64,000 nucleotides of DNA, taken from contig JAUCBN010000001.1 in the NCBI GenBank assembly GCA_035048815.1, positions 22,113,501-22,177,500 on the forward strand, in the 5' to 3' direction. Below are positions 34,585-45,161 of the stretch, in pieces. A model generated the notes under the pieces. That model was not told the DNA's origin. It searched no databases and was given only the letters and a program-made list of their open reading frames with translations. Both the position numbers and the translations under genes were made by a program. Each line of letters opens with the position of its first letter. Position 1 is the first letter of the stretch. This DNA comes from Abelmoschus esculentus. Taxonomy: Eukaryota > Streptophyta > Magnoliopsida > Malvales > Malvaceae.

Positions 34585-36617
34585 AAAGTGTGTCATTGGT
34601 CTGAGGTCAATCAGCGCGAATTTGGGGATAGTTTGACTATTGATCATATGATAGAGGCATCGGAGGAAACTCACTTCATTCTCAAACAGAATAAGATACA
34701 TGAATTGAGAGAGAGATGGGATCAGATGGACTATGCTACTAAGAAATTATTCTTTGAAACTTATGGAGACATAGCCTAGTTGTTGTATGTGAAAGTAGAC
34801 GAGCCCTTCCTTAAAGCTTTAGTTCAATTCTAGAATCTTGGGTATTGTTGATTCACTTTCAATGGGGAGGACATGATACCAACATTCGAAGAGTATTTTA
34901 CAATGTTCAATCTGCGCAAGATCAATAAGAACTGGGTTTAGGCTAAACCACCCAAGAATAAGAATGTTCACAAAAGGCTCATGTCTTTTACTGGTATGAG
35001 TGATAGATGGGTTAAAGGTCAGATACGGAAGAAAGGAGGTAGCTTTTCTTTTTCTTGGTCTCGTATTCGAAATATAATTCCTACTCATCCAGATGAAGAG
35101 AAAAGGGTAGATCTTTTAGCCATAGCGATCTGCGGCTTGGTCATATTTCCGAGGGTCCTTAGGTATATTGATGTGGTTTTATTAGACTTCTTTGAGCAGT
35201 TGAAGAGGGGAGTTAACCCAGTACCAGCAGTACTAGCAAAGACCTTTATTTTTTTGAATGCATGTAGGAAATTAGAGGGTGTACGCTTTAGAGGATGTGC
35301 TTCATTGCTTCAGGTTTGAGCTCTTAGTCATTTCTTGAAGTGCCCAACTTAACATTATCTAATAGGTCCTCTCTAAACTTCTCTCCGCTTCGAGAGTTTC
35401 TAGCCAAAGAATGGTCAATATTTAAGAAGAATAAATGGATTGACATATTTAGAGCCCATCGTGATCTGGACATCGTGTAGAGGGTTCCTTGGATGGGTCA
35501 TGCTAAGGTGTTGTACAAGTGTGGAGACTATAATCATTTGATGTTGTTAGATTTATGGGGTAGAATTGGTTGCTCTCCTTTGTTAGTCTCACGACAATAT
35601 AGCTCAAGATAATTTGTCCCCTTCACTGTAGGTCTTGATTCATCTGAATTCAAGTTTCAAGGGGAGTTTCGAGAAAAGTTCAAAACTATCAATGATTCAT
35701 GGAAGCGTTGTTATATCATAAAGGTAGAGTATGATAGTGAACACATGCTTACCCCTAGCTATGATGTTTGATGACAGGTAAAGGTAAATGATCAGATTTT
35801 GTTACCCACTGGCCAAGCCAAGCCTATAGAAGAACACTTGAAGGTTGTCCCATCCAAAGCTGATATTTTAAGAGCCAAACTAGAGAGAGCTAAGGCTAAG
35901 ATAGAATCGCTGCAATAAAAGCACGTGAGAGACCTGTACGAGGCAAGTTTAGATGTAGAAAAGAAAAATGGGGAGACAAACCAAATACTAAAGTTAATAA
36001 AGGACTTGGAAGAGAAATTTGAGATCCAGAAAGTTGATTTCCTCAAGTTCCAAACAACAGTCCAAAATGTAGATCTGAGGAAGACTCCTAAGCAGTGGAA
36101 GCAAGATATTGAGCAAGCTGTAGAAAATGGAAGAGAGCATGGCGTAAAGGAAATTGAAAAATACAAACAACTGCTGATAAATAAGAAGAACAAGGGAAAA
36201 CAAGTTGACGATAACAAACGAGTTCGTGAAGAGGAGAATAAGATTACAACTACATGGAAGATAAAGGCCAATGATAATAAAATCTGCATGGGAGAGTTTC
36301 AGTCTTTGTGTGATATAAACAGTTAAAAGCTAAAGCAAAGCCAGATTATCGTGGCTGAGCTACAAGCCAAGGTAGCAGACTTAAATCAATCTCTTCGAAT
36401 GCTTCGAAATCGTCACACTTACTTTGAGCTTCAGGCTAGCCAAAAGGAGAATGAGATGCTAAAGAAGCAAGTATATGATATGGAAAATATTATTCAAGAG
36501 AACATAACAAAGATTTTTGTTCTTGAAGATATGGAGGCAATAATTACTGGTTCACTCGACTCAGGGACAATGCTAGGAGGTTCCGAGAAAGGGATGAGTT
36601 CGATAGATATATCATGA
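34585..36617 (+). pseudogene. ORF1 homologue of element B, decayed
   Basis: Reads VCHWSEVNQREFGDSL, then ELRERWDQMDYATKKLFFETYGDIA-stop. After a TAG it continues with VDEPFLKALVQF-stop and MIPTFEEYFTMF, GLVIFPRVLRYIDVV and RGVNPVPAVLAKTF. These align block by block with ORF1 of element A (18003-19905), including the GVNPVPA motif. The last third (35925-36617) is charged and coiled-coil-like as in A. Many stops and frameshifts. No start codon is obvious upstream of 34588. Function unknown, as for A. Confidence 0.75.
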
Positions 36618-38200
36618 CCCAGGTTCAAGATATACTCAAACACGTGATAATGTTAGCCAAGGAAGCCACAGGTCTTCGCCAGTACATCAAGCCAATAGGG
36701 TAAATGGGATTAAGACTCATATGGTTGATAGAGGAGATAAAAGAACTAGGTGCCCGAGGTGAGATGTATTCGTAGACTTATTAAACTTTTTTTTATAATA
36801 AGGACCTCTGACATTCAATAAAAGCTTATTTTATGAGCAACTATTTATAGAATTGATAGCCTTTCGTTTGCATTCACGCATTTGCATTCACGCATTGGCA
36901 TTTTGTTTGTTGTTTGTTTGCATTTTTTATATTTTTACATCATTGTATACATTCAAACATAATAAAAAATTAATCAAAAAAGAGAGAAAAGTTTCACAGA
37001 AGCACGATATAAAAGCAATGGTCTTTGAAGATAAGTCAATAACTTCAGGAATACATCAGCTTATTGGATGTTGTTACCCAGGTAGCAGTCATGTTAAGGT
37101 TTTAGGACCCAAACAAGGAGAAAAAATAATAAAATCAATGTTTTGCTAGAGATTGCTTACATTTTTCTAGGGAAACAACGGATTGCTAATCATGAAGAAA
37201 CCCAAGACTAAAAGGTGTATAACCTCGATGAAGCTGTTGATGAGGCCACAAATGACAAAAAGTGAGAAGATTGTTATCCTTAAATCCTTTTAGAAGGGAA
37301 GCATTCAGAGCAACATAGATGTTAGAGACCTAAGCTTGGTGACTGGTTTGGTTGTTCGGGTCTGCATCTCGGTACATTCAATTAAGCTAGGCAAGTATAC
37401 AAACATAAAGAGATTTATCATGGGATTTCAGCAAACGATGCAAACATATGGTCATAAATCTGCTTATCCTACAAGGAATAAAGCAGAAACACAATGGAAT
37501 CTTTCGTCAATATGCATAATGGTGACGAGATACGATAACCCAAGTTCATCCTCCATTGTTGGATAATGAGCTATCAAAGATGGGAAACTTGAGGAAGAAG
37601 AATATGAAGAGTTTCCTATAATATGAATGACTTCAGCAATTAAAACTTATTGCATCATAAATAGGTTGAGCTTGGATGAAATTCACACATGTTAATGCTT
37701 GACAATTGGACAATAGAAGATTTTTCTAGTTAACGGTGGAATCACGCCCAGACCCCTCATGCTTTCAAACATCAAAGATCTTTTTAAGGGACTTTATGTT
37801 ATTTTACTTGTTTTAAGATACATTTCCTTTATTTTCACAAGTGACAAACATTTTTCATTCATTTGATCAATTTCTCTTCTAAGATACACCCTTTTGGCAG
37901 AGATTTTACTATTGATTGAATGAATGATTCTTGAATTTAATCCCGAGATAGAGGGGGAAATGTGTATTCAGGATTAATGGAAAAAATCACATTTTGAGTA
38001 ATTTTCCTCTCAAACATTATTGTTTAGGGTTTTTGAATAAAATGATAGCTCTAAAACATCTATCAACTGAAGACTATTTCTCTTTGATAATATTTGTGTG
38101 TGAAATGACATTTGGCATTCCTTTATTTCCCTTCTCAAATAAGAAAATAAAAAAAAATCATTTGTTGTCCCCTTTAGATATCAAGAAACATTAAAATAGG
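36618..38200 (+). other. remnants of gag-protease, mostly deleted (element B)
   Basis: Only scraps can be matched to element A: a piece near 37690-37720 resembling the NNWTIEDLP end of gag-protease, and near 37840-37975 the spacer before RT including traces of the 'PEIE' start. Protease, RT, RNase H and integrase are gone. The remaining short frames are not recognisable. Confidence 0.5.
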
Positions 38201-38269
38201 CTATACAAGTATGATTATTCCAAGACTTGTGCCTATTAAAGATATAAAAGGACAAAATGATATAATACA

Positions 38270-38954
38270 TTAAGATAGTTGGTCACGGACATGATACATC
38301 GAATCATGATCTCTTGTAACTTATATGACAATGATATATTGCTAGATGTCACTCATTGTTTTTAATATTAGAATTGTTCTTATATTATTACTAACGTTAC
38401 AATGAGCCTACAGGGTCACAACCAATGGTTGAAAAGGAGAAAAAATATATATAAGTATAAGTAGATTATATTTAATCATGAATTTTAAAAAATGATACAA
38501 TTAAAGTAATTATATCCCTTTTAAATTCGAATTAAATATAGATTCCGAAATTTAAGGAAATAATTAAAGTAATTATTTCCTATAAACAAATTCGGAATCA
38601 AACTATTATACCTATTGTTACACCTATATAAAGAATCTTTGGTTCAGTAGCCATAATAGAGAATTCCGAATTCTCAAAGCCTAGAATTACAAAAAATAGT
38701 TTTTTGAGATTTTCCTCTATCAACCGGGTGAACTGAGTAGAGTCCGAGACAATATTCGTGGAGGCTAAAGATTCGAATTGTTGAACGATCGTGATTGTCG
38801 TAAATCTAATTATTGTTTTTGTTTCTTATCAAGGAACCCAATATAAGTCATCGCATCTCTTCCTCCCGATTTTGGATTAAACGTACATGGATCATTGAAA
38901 AGAACGTCGTAATTTTATTCCGCTGCACCATGAGGTGTGCTGGCGGTCCCAACA
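38270..38954 (+). repeat. solo-LTR-like insertion inside element B
   Basis: The block contains a TATATAAAG promoter-like site at 38622, then an end of the type TTATTCCGCTGCACC followed by GGTCCCAACA at 38945-38954. That ending recalls plant copia LTRs that start TGTTGGG and end CCCAACA. No matching start or target duplication was found, so the left limit is arbitrary. It could also be a small non-autonomous (TRIM-like) element. Confidence 0.4.
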
Positions 38955-39350
38955 CACAGAGATGCTTGGTACTAGTATACCTTTAAGCATGGACGTTTAC
39001 ATTTATTGGAGAAGATGTCTCATGATATGAGAGTTTTCATCTGATTAGCAAAGTTTCATTATCTTAGAAAATAGGCAAAATAAATGTTAAAAATGATGGT
39101 CATTCAAATCAAATGGATTGAGTGAGCAAAATGAGAAAATAAAAAAAAGATAAATAACAAAGAATGAATGTCTATCTGGTGGAACAAGAAAATGCACTTG
39201 GAAGCAAAGAAAAATCTCTAAGAGGAAAATCTCAAGCAGAGAAGAAGAGAGAAAACCCAAAGAAAATTAAAAAAAAAGAAAAAAATGCATATTAGGAATC
39301 CTTAGGGGCATGTTCATCGTAATTGTGTCTTTTGTTCATTTTGACAGGTA
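38955..39350 (+). other. non-coding, no feature seen
   Basis: A-rich sequence between the solo-LTR-like block and the hairpin array, with no coding frame. Confidence 0.5.
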
Positions 39351-39381
39351 TATGAAAAGCTCTAAGCAAAGAGAACCTTCA

Positions 39382-40440
39382 TATCCATTCGTGCATAAGG
39401 AGAATATAACCATTTTTTTTGTTTATCTACTCGATCATGAGGAGAGTAGAACTTGCTTATCTATTCGAGCATGAGGAGAATAGAAATTGCATATTCATTC
39501 GTGCATGAGAATGGAACCTTTTTTTGCTTATCTACTTGAGCATGAGGAGAGTAGAACCTACTTATCTACTCGAGCATGAGGAGAATAGAACCTGCATATC
39601 TATTCGTGTATGAGGAGAATGAAACCATTTTTTTACTTATCTACTCGAGCATAAGAAGAGTAGAACCCACTTATTTATTCGAGCATGAGGAGAATAGAAT
39701 CTACATATCCATTCGTACATGAGGAGAATGGAACTATTTTTTGCTTATCTACTCGAGCATGAGGAGAGTAGAACCTGCTTATCTATTCGAGCATGAGGAG
39801 AATAGAATTTACATATTTATTTGTGTATGAGGAGAATGAAACCATTTTTTCTTTTCTACTCGAGCAAAAGGAGAGTAGAACCTACTTATCTATTCGAGCA
39901 TAAGGAGAATAGAACTTGCAAATTCATTCGTGCATGAGGAGAATGTAACATTTTTTTTATCTACTCGAGCATGAGGAGAGTAGAACTTGCTTATCTATTC
40001 GAGCATAAGAAGAATAGAACCTGCATATTCATTCATGCATGAGGAGAATGAAACCCTTTTTTACTTATCTACTCGAGCATGAAGAGAGTAGAACATGCTT
40101 ATCTATTCGAGTATGAGGAGAATAGAACCTGCATATCTATTCGTGCATGAGGAGAATGGAAACTTTTTTTGAATTTGTTTATCTACTCGATCATAAAGAG
40201 AGTGGAACCTGTTTATCTATTCGAGCATGAGGAGAATAGAACCTGCATATCCATTCTTGTATGAGAAGAATGGAACCCCTTTTTCTAACTCGCTTATCTA
40301 CTCGAGCATGAGGAGAGTAAAATCTGCTTATCCATCCAAGCATGAAGAGGATGGAACATTTATCTTTAACACATGCCTATCTATTCGGGCACAAGAAGAA
40401 TAGAACTCACCTATCTGTTCAGGCGTAAGGAGAATGAAAC
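39382..40440 (+). repeat. tandem hairpin array of element B (about 103-117 bp units)
   Basis: About nine units, each with up to three hairpins sharing the loop core GAGCATGAGGA or GTGCATGAGGA. Stems seen are CTACTC/GAGTAG, CTATTC/GAATAG, CCATTC/GAATGG and, near 40340, CCATCC/GGATGG. Unit starts at the CTACTC stem lie near 39427, 39531, 39638, 39750, 39857, 39959, 40069, 40169 and 40292. Compared with element A, the loop changed from CATTCGGA to CATGAGGA while the stems stayed paired. Many units have decayed, as expected for an old copy. Confidence 0.88.
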
Positions 40441-40512
40441 CTTCCGAAGAATTTGTGACTAATGAAAATCAGTGCCTTTTGTTCTTTACTCTATCCTTAT
40501 TTCACCGGAATA

Positions 40513-40528
40513 AGCAAAGAAGGGGCAG
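40513..40528 (+). other. polypurine tract of element B
   Basis: AGCAAAGAAGGGGCAG just before the 3' LTR. Confidence 0.85.
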
Positions 40529-40529
40529 T

Positions 40530-42278
40530 TGTTGTCATTGATTTTTGGCTGAAAAAAGAAAAATTGGAACTACATTATTCTTGTATATTCAATTCAAGCA
40601 CAAATTAGAAAATGAACAAGGAAAGATGGAAAGAATTTGCATCCTTGATTCATCAGATTCGTTTTAGAAGGAAACAATGCAAATGAAGGCTGCAAAAGAG
40701 GATTTCATTCGGTCAAATTGGAAGGGAATATGGATTAGAATTAAATTATGAATATTAGGTGATATTTCACCTGATTTGGAGGAATTAATTCTGATTCTTC
40801 TATGTAATTTTGGTAGTAAAAATCAATATATAAACAACCTTCATTCCCCTTTGTAGACCATACAACTCAAACACCGAACACACCACAACAACACTGCAAC
40901 CACAATAGAAACACAATATTTGCACAAGGGATTTTATACGAGAATTTTGTAAAGAATACTCCGATTTGTACTTGGAATTATATTGGAATAAGAGTTTGAA
41001 GGCTTTTTTAGAGGTATCACCTTATTTATTTATTTATTTATTTAGAAATTGTTTTTTATTTTTTTATTATTAGATTATATTATAAAATTCATCTTGTTCA
41101 AATTTTTTTAAATATCATCCTTATTGTTGGATTTTTTAGTATTATTATTTTGATTTATTCGTTTTTAAGGTGATATTTTTTTAAAGTTTGAAACCAAAGA
41201 TTTTTTTTATTCCCACCATCAGCAATGATATTCAACACTGGTGGAAGGCGACCGACACGGTGGTTCGTTCCCGGTATTCTTCATTCTTGAAGAACACTAA
41301 GAACTTATGAAAGAATTTTTAAAGATGATGTTTTGATCCATTCTTTTGTTGGAATAAAGTTTTTGAGTTGTTTAAAAATTGAGGTTCATAATTATGGACC
41401 AATCACTTTTATTAAAACTCATTTTATTTATTTTTGTTTTAATTGACCTTTTATTAATATTACCATCATTTTTGGAAATTTTAACCTTTATTAAAAGAAG
41501 GATAAAAATAAAGAATAAATTTAAATCTTGTTCTTAATTTTTTTTTCTTTTACCTTTATTATCTTCTTTAGTTTTTTTATTTATTTGTTTTTTTATAATT
41601 CGTTATAATACATGTTACTTTTTATTAATTAAAATAAAAGCCTTAAGATTAGGTACTTAAATGTCATACTTAGAGCCTTTTAAAAAATTTAAAAAATAAT
41701 TCTCACTTCAATTAATAAATTTCACTTAATTAAACTTTAACTTCAATAGGTAAAATTCACTTAGATATTTTTTTAGGTTGATAATCACTAACTTAGAATA
41801 AAACTTTCAACACACCTAATTTTCTTTGCTTTTGTGATTAAAAAGTAGAACTTAATTAATACGGTGTCTTACCAAAGGGAGGTAACGGGTTAGCGCTACG
41901 AATGTTAGCGATGATTAAAGTTTACTTTCCTGGCGATGGGACCGTTAAGATAGAATCAAATTCATAAATGGACAATAATTTAAATTTTGTTCGAACTTGC
42001 AAATTCCGACATTAAAATGTTTCGTAATCGGCTAGGTACCAATTTTTGGGCGTTATGGGGTGCTAACCCTTCCCCACACGTAACCGACTCCCGAACCCGT
42101 TTTTGTGTTTTCGCAGACCAAAATTGTTGTTTTAATAAAATAAAATGATTTTATTAAAATAACTCGTTTTTAGGTGATCCAATCACACCTTGTTTTTTTA
42201 AAAAAGATTGGTGGCTACTCTGTTGTTTTCGTTTTTAAAGAAAAAATCGTTGAACCGCTTAAAAAAGGGGTTGCGAAA
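40530..42278 (+). repeat. element B 3' LTR
   Basis: Homologous to 32183-33889. It has a segment near 40590-40650 that the 5' LTR lacks, and its last bases are AAA instead of ACA. The AGGTA duplication follows. Confidence 0.9.
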
Positions 42279-42580
42279 AGGTAATGATAAAATTTCAGAA
42301 AAATCAGATTGGGATAAATATTTAGAGACTGCAAACATACCACTTGTTGATGATTTTGATGTTCTTAATTGATGGAAAACAAATGAAAATAGTTATCCAA
42401 TTCTCTAGCAAGTAGCAAAAGATATTTTGAGCATTCATGTCTTTACTGTCCCATCAGAATCTACATTTAGTACAAGTGGAAAGAGTAATTGGTCCTTATC
42501 ATAGTCGACTACTTTCAGAGACAATTAAAGTATTAATGTGTACTCAAAATTGGCTTTGGATTTATATCAAAGGTAAAATT
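42279..42580 (+). pseudogene. hAT transposase, C-terminal dimerisation domain
   Basis: Continues the transposase after 32182. The first frame reads DKISEKSDWDKYLE, VDDFDVLN-stop, then KDILSIHVFTVPSESTF. The next frame, after a one-base shift near 42480, reads RVIGPYHSRLLSETIKVLMC and TQNWLW. This is the hAT family C-terminal dimerisation domain, whose conserved core is a tryptophan-rich segment followed by the PSES(A/T)FS motif. Stops at 42370 (expected tryptophan) and 42405 break it. The remaining hAT sequence to 42803 is non-coding and AT-rich. Confidence 0.88.
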
Positions 42581-42803
42581 ATTTTTTTGTCTATGTTAAT
42601 ATATAAAATTATACATAGTTTTTTTATTAAAGTTTCTTTACTTATATTAATTTTGTCTTTTATTATATATATATAAGTACCGGTAAATTTAAAATGATGT
42701 TCTCTCAATTTGAAGACATAAAGAATGATGATTGTAATACAAACTGAAATTTGAGAGTTTATGTCAAAGAACAAAAACATTATGAGTTTATCATTTATAT
42801 AGT

Positions 42804-44963
42804 TGTAATAACCCAAAAATCTAAAGTCAAAATTCCCTAAATAAAGTCAAAATCCCTAATCGAAGCCCTAAAATTTGGGAATTAAAAATTTTTGAAATTA
42901 AGGACTAAAATGAGAATTTATAAAACTTTAGGGCCAAATTATAAAAATTCAAATTTTTCAAGCCCTGATATGGTAATTAACCCTTTTTTATGAAGAAATG
43001 TTTTCTTCTAATAATTAAATGGGAATTAAATTAAACTCTTTTAATTCAGCTTTTAACCGATTCAATCTTCAGTTTAGTCTTGGATTCAACATTCGAATTA
43101 TTATCTTTGCCTCTGTTTTCTGCTGACTTTTTCCCTGGAAGCTTTCTCCTTCTTTGGTCGGGTGTGGTAAGATCCAAAGCCTTGATCTATAATTTTGTTT
43201 CAGTTTCGGTTTAGTTCGTGTTGGGAGAGGTTCGGTTAAAGTTTTGTTACCTAGTTGGAATGTTATATTCGAGTTAGGGAGATAGGAATTTTGGTTCGGT
43301 TCAAAAGGGAAGGGGGAAAATGTTCTTGATTTTTTTGAATCGGCTTGGGGAAAAAAAGAATGGTTTTAATCTTGATTTTGGTTCGGTTTTGTTGTTGGTT
43401 TATGTTAGAACCGTTTAGGAGGGATTTTGAATCGAATCGGGGTGAAAAAGGTCGGATTTTCTTCGAATATAACTCGTTTGGACCCCGAGAAAATCTGGAA
43501 ATTTTCCATATTTTCCCGGAAAATCTAGGAAATTCCCAAATTTTCCTGGGAAACAAACACTCTAGAGAAAACCCAGCAGAACCGTCCCATACCGAACCGA
43601 CCCAGACCATCCGGCCCATTCTCCGACCCGGATGATATCATCATCGATGTCATCGCTGATGTCACTATTGACGTCATTGCTGACGTCACTGCTGACATCA
43701 TCTGCTGATATCAGCGTTGACTGGTGACGTCACTGCTGACGTCAGTGTTAACCAATGCTGACGTTAATAGTTGACTTTTTTGACTCGAGCCTACTTTATG
43801 TTTTTCGATGTCCTGAATCCAATGGCGTTGTTCGTTTTTTCGAAATTCGAACCCGAAGTATCATTTTTGGGGGTTTAAAGTTTGTTAAGTTATTTGGAAA
43901 TTATCTATAAAGGTTTCTGAATCAATTTCTGTTTGGCTTCAGGTGACGAGGATTCTGACCCCGAGCAGTTGCCTCCTCCTCCTCCTGTACGAGGTCCGAT
44001 ACATCCACATTCGGCACCTTCACGTGAGTAACGGTTAAATTTTGTTTAGATTATTTTTCGGTAATGTGGCATAGTTGGAAGTCTAACTTATTCTGTTAAT
44101 TGTAGACTCTACTCTTGCTCAGCCTAGTGGTAGAGCCGAGTCCAGTAGACGTCAGGGTCATCGTTGAGTTTTCTGATACAGGTGTGTTTTCTCCCGTTCA
44201 TCCTGTAAATCTGTTATTCTGTATATTCGAATTCTGTTATCCGTATGATCATGCATCATTCTGATATATCATTTCTAATTTTGTTATCTGTCATGCTTGT
44301 CTCCTGTTAGACTATAAGGCATGCATTCTGATTCTGTATCTGTATATAACATGGCATCTGGGATATTATCTGTGTACGGAGAAGTTAGTGATTTATCACT
44401 TCTGTTCAGTGGCTCCACCTTCGGGTCGAGATACCACTTCTGTTGGTGTGATGGTGTTAGAGTGGTCTAGGGACCAACTCTTCTATGGTGTTCGGAGATA
44501 GGTGCATATCATGCATACTCTGTCTATTTTGCATATTCTATTCTGTTATTCGGTTTAACTGTTCTAGAGACACACTCGGCTCTCTAGCTTACACCCTCTC
44601 AGATTTTTATTTCAGATCTCAGTCCTAGGCCCGGTACGGTACTTGGAGGATCCTGATTCCGATACATATTAGTAGTATGTTTTACAGTTTTAGATTCCGG
44701 ATTGTTTTTAATTGAATAATAATTTCTATAATTCGAACATTAATTGTTTATCGATTTTTGCGAAATTTACTATTTATAAATTTATTGGTTGAACTATATT
44801 ATTTAAATGTTTAATTTTTATTATTATTTTAATTTATTAATTATTTAATAAATTATCCGAATATTTTATTTTATTTTGTAAAAACCCTAACTTGTGAAAC
44901 CAGATTTCAGTTTGTGAACCCTAATTTGTAATCTAAGAAATTAGGTTAATTTTAGGGGTTACA
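42804..44963 (+). repeat. element C 5' LTR
   Basis: Matches 49864-52000 over its whole length. The main differences are a shorter C-rich segment near 43615 and a short indel near 43010. It carries the TGACGTCA cluster at 43630-43785. Confidence 0.92.
43630..43785 (+). promoter_or_regulatory. cluster of TGACGTCA palindromes in LTR C
   Basis: Four perfect TGACGTCA sites plus several one-base variants (TGATGTCA, TGACATCA, TGATATCA, TGACGTTA) and TTGAC cores within 155 bases. TGACGTCA is a binding site for plant bZIP factors and TTGAC is the WRKY core. The matching segment of the 3' LTR (50706-50815) also has four perfect sites. Confidence 0.6.
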
Positions 44964-44968
44964 TTTAA

Positions 44969-44982
44969 TGGTATCAGAGCCG
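44969..44982 (+). other. primer-binding site, tRNA-Met type
   Basis: TGGTATCAGAGCCG five bases after the 5' LTR, the standard initiator-tRNA-Met primer site of plant LTR elements. Confidence 0.92.
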
Positions 44983-45161
44983 GGTTCGACCCACGGACTG
45001 TGAAGTCCAAAATGATTTTTGATCTGAAAATGTTGTCAAATTAACTGAAAATCTGGATTTCTGTTTTGACTCTATATTTTAAAATTCTTGAATTATTTCG
45101 AATATTACTCCAAGTACCGACTCTAATAGGATTTTGTTTGTCTCTTTGTAGATATTCTACT

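Larger units (their letters stand above)
32183..42278 (+). mobile_element. element B: non-autonomous Tat-like retrotransposon
   Basis: LTRs of about 1.7 kb (32183-33889 and 40530-42278) start TGTTGTCA. They end TTGCGACA on the left and TTGCGAAA on the right. AGGTA duplications flank the element. It shares element A's primer site, an ORF1 homologue, the hairpin array and the polypurine tract, but the LTRs are unrelated over most of their length. Gag, protease, RT and integrase are missing apart from traces. The two LTRs differ more than those of A (one lacks a segment of roughly 50 bases), so B looks older. Confidence 0.9.

Noticed and set aside
39361..40440. CRISPR-like array
   Set aside because: Units are contiguous tandem hairpins without unique spacers, inside a plant retrotransposon.
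43263..43635. Open frames within LTR C on both strands (also near 50350-50778)
   Set aside because: Located in the LTR, not shared intact between the two LTRs and without domains.
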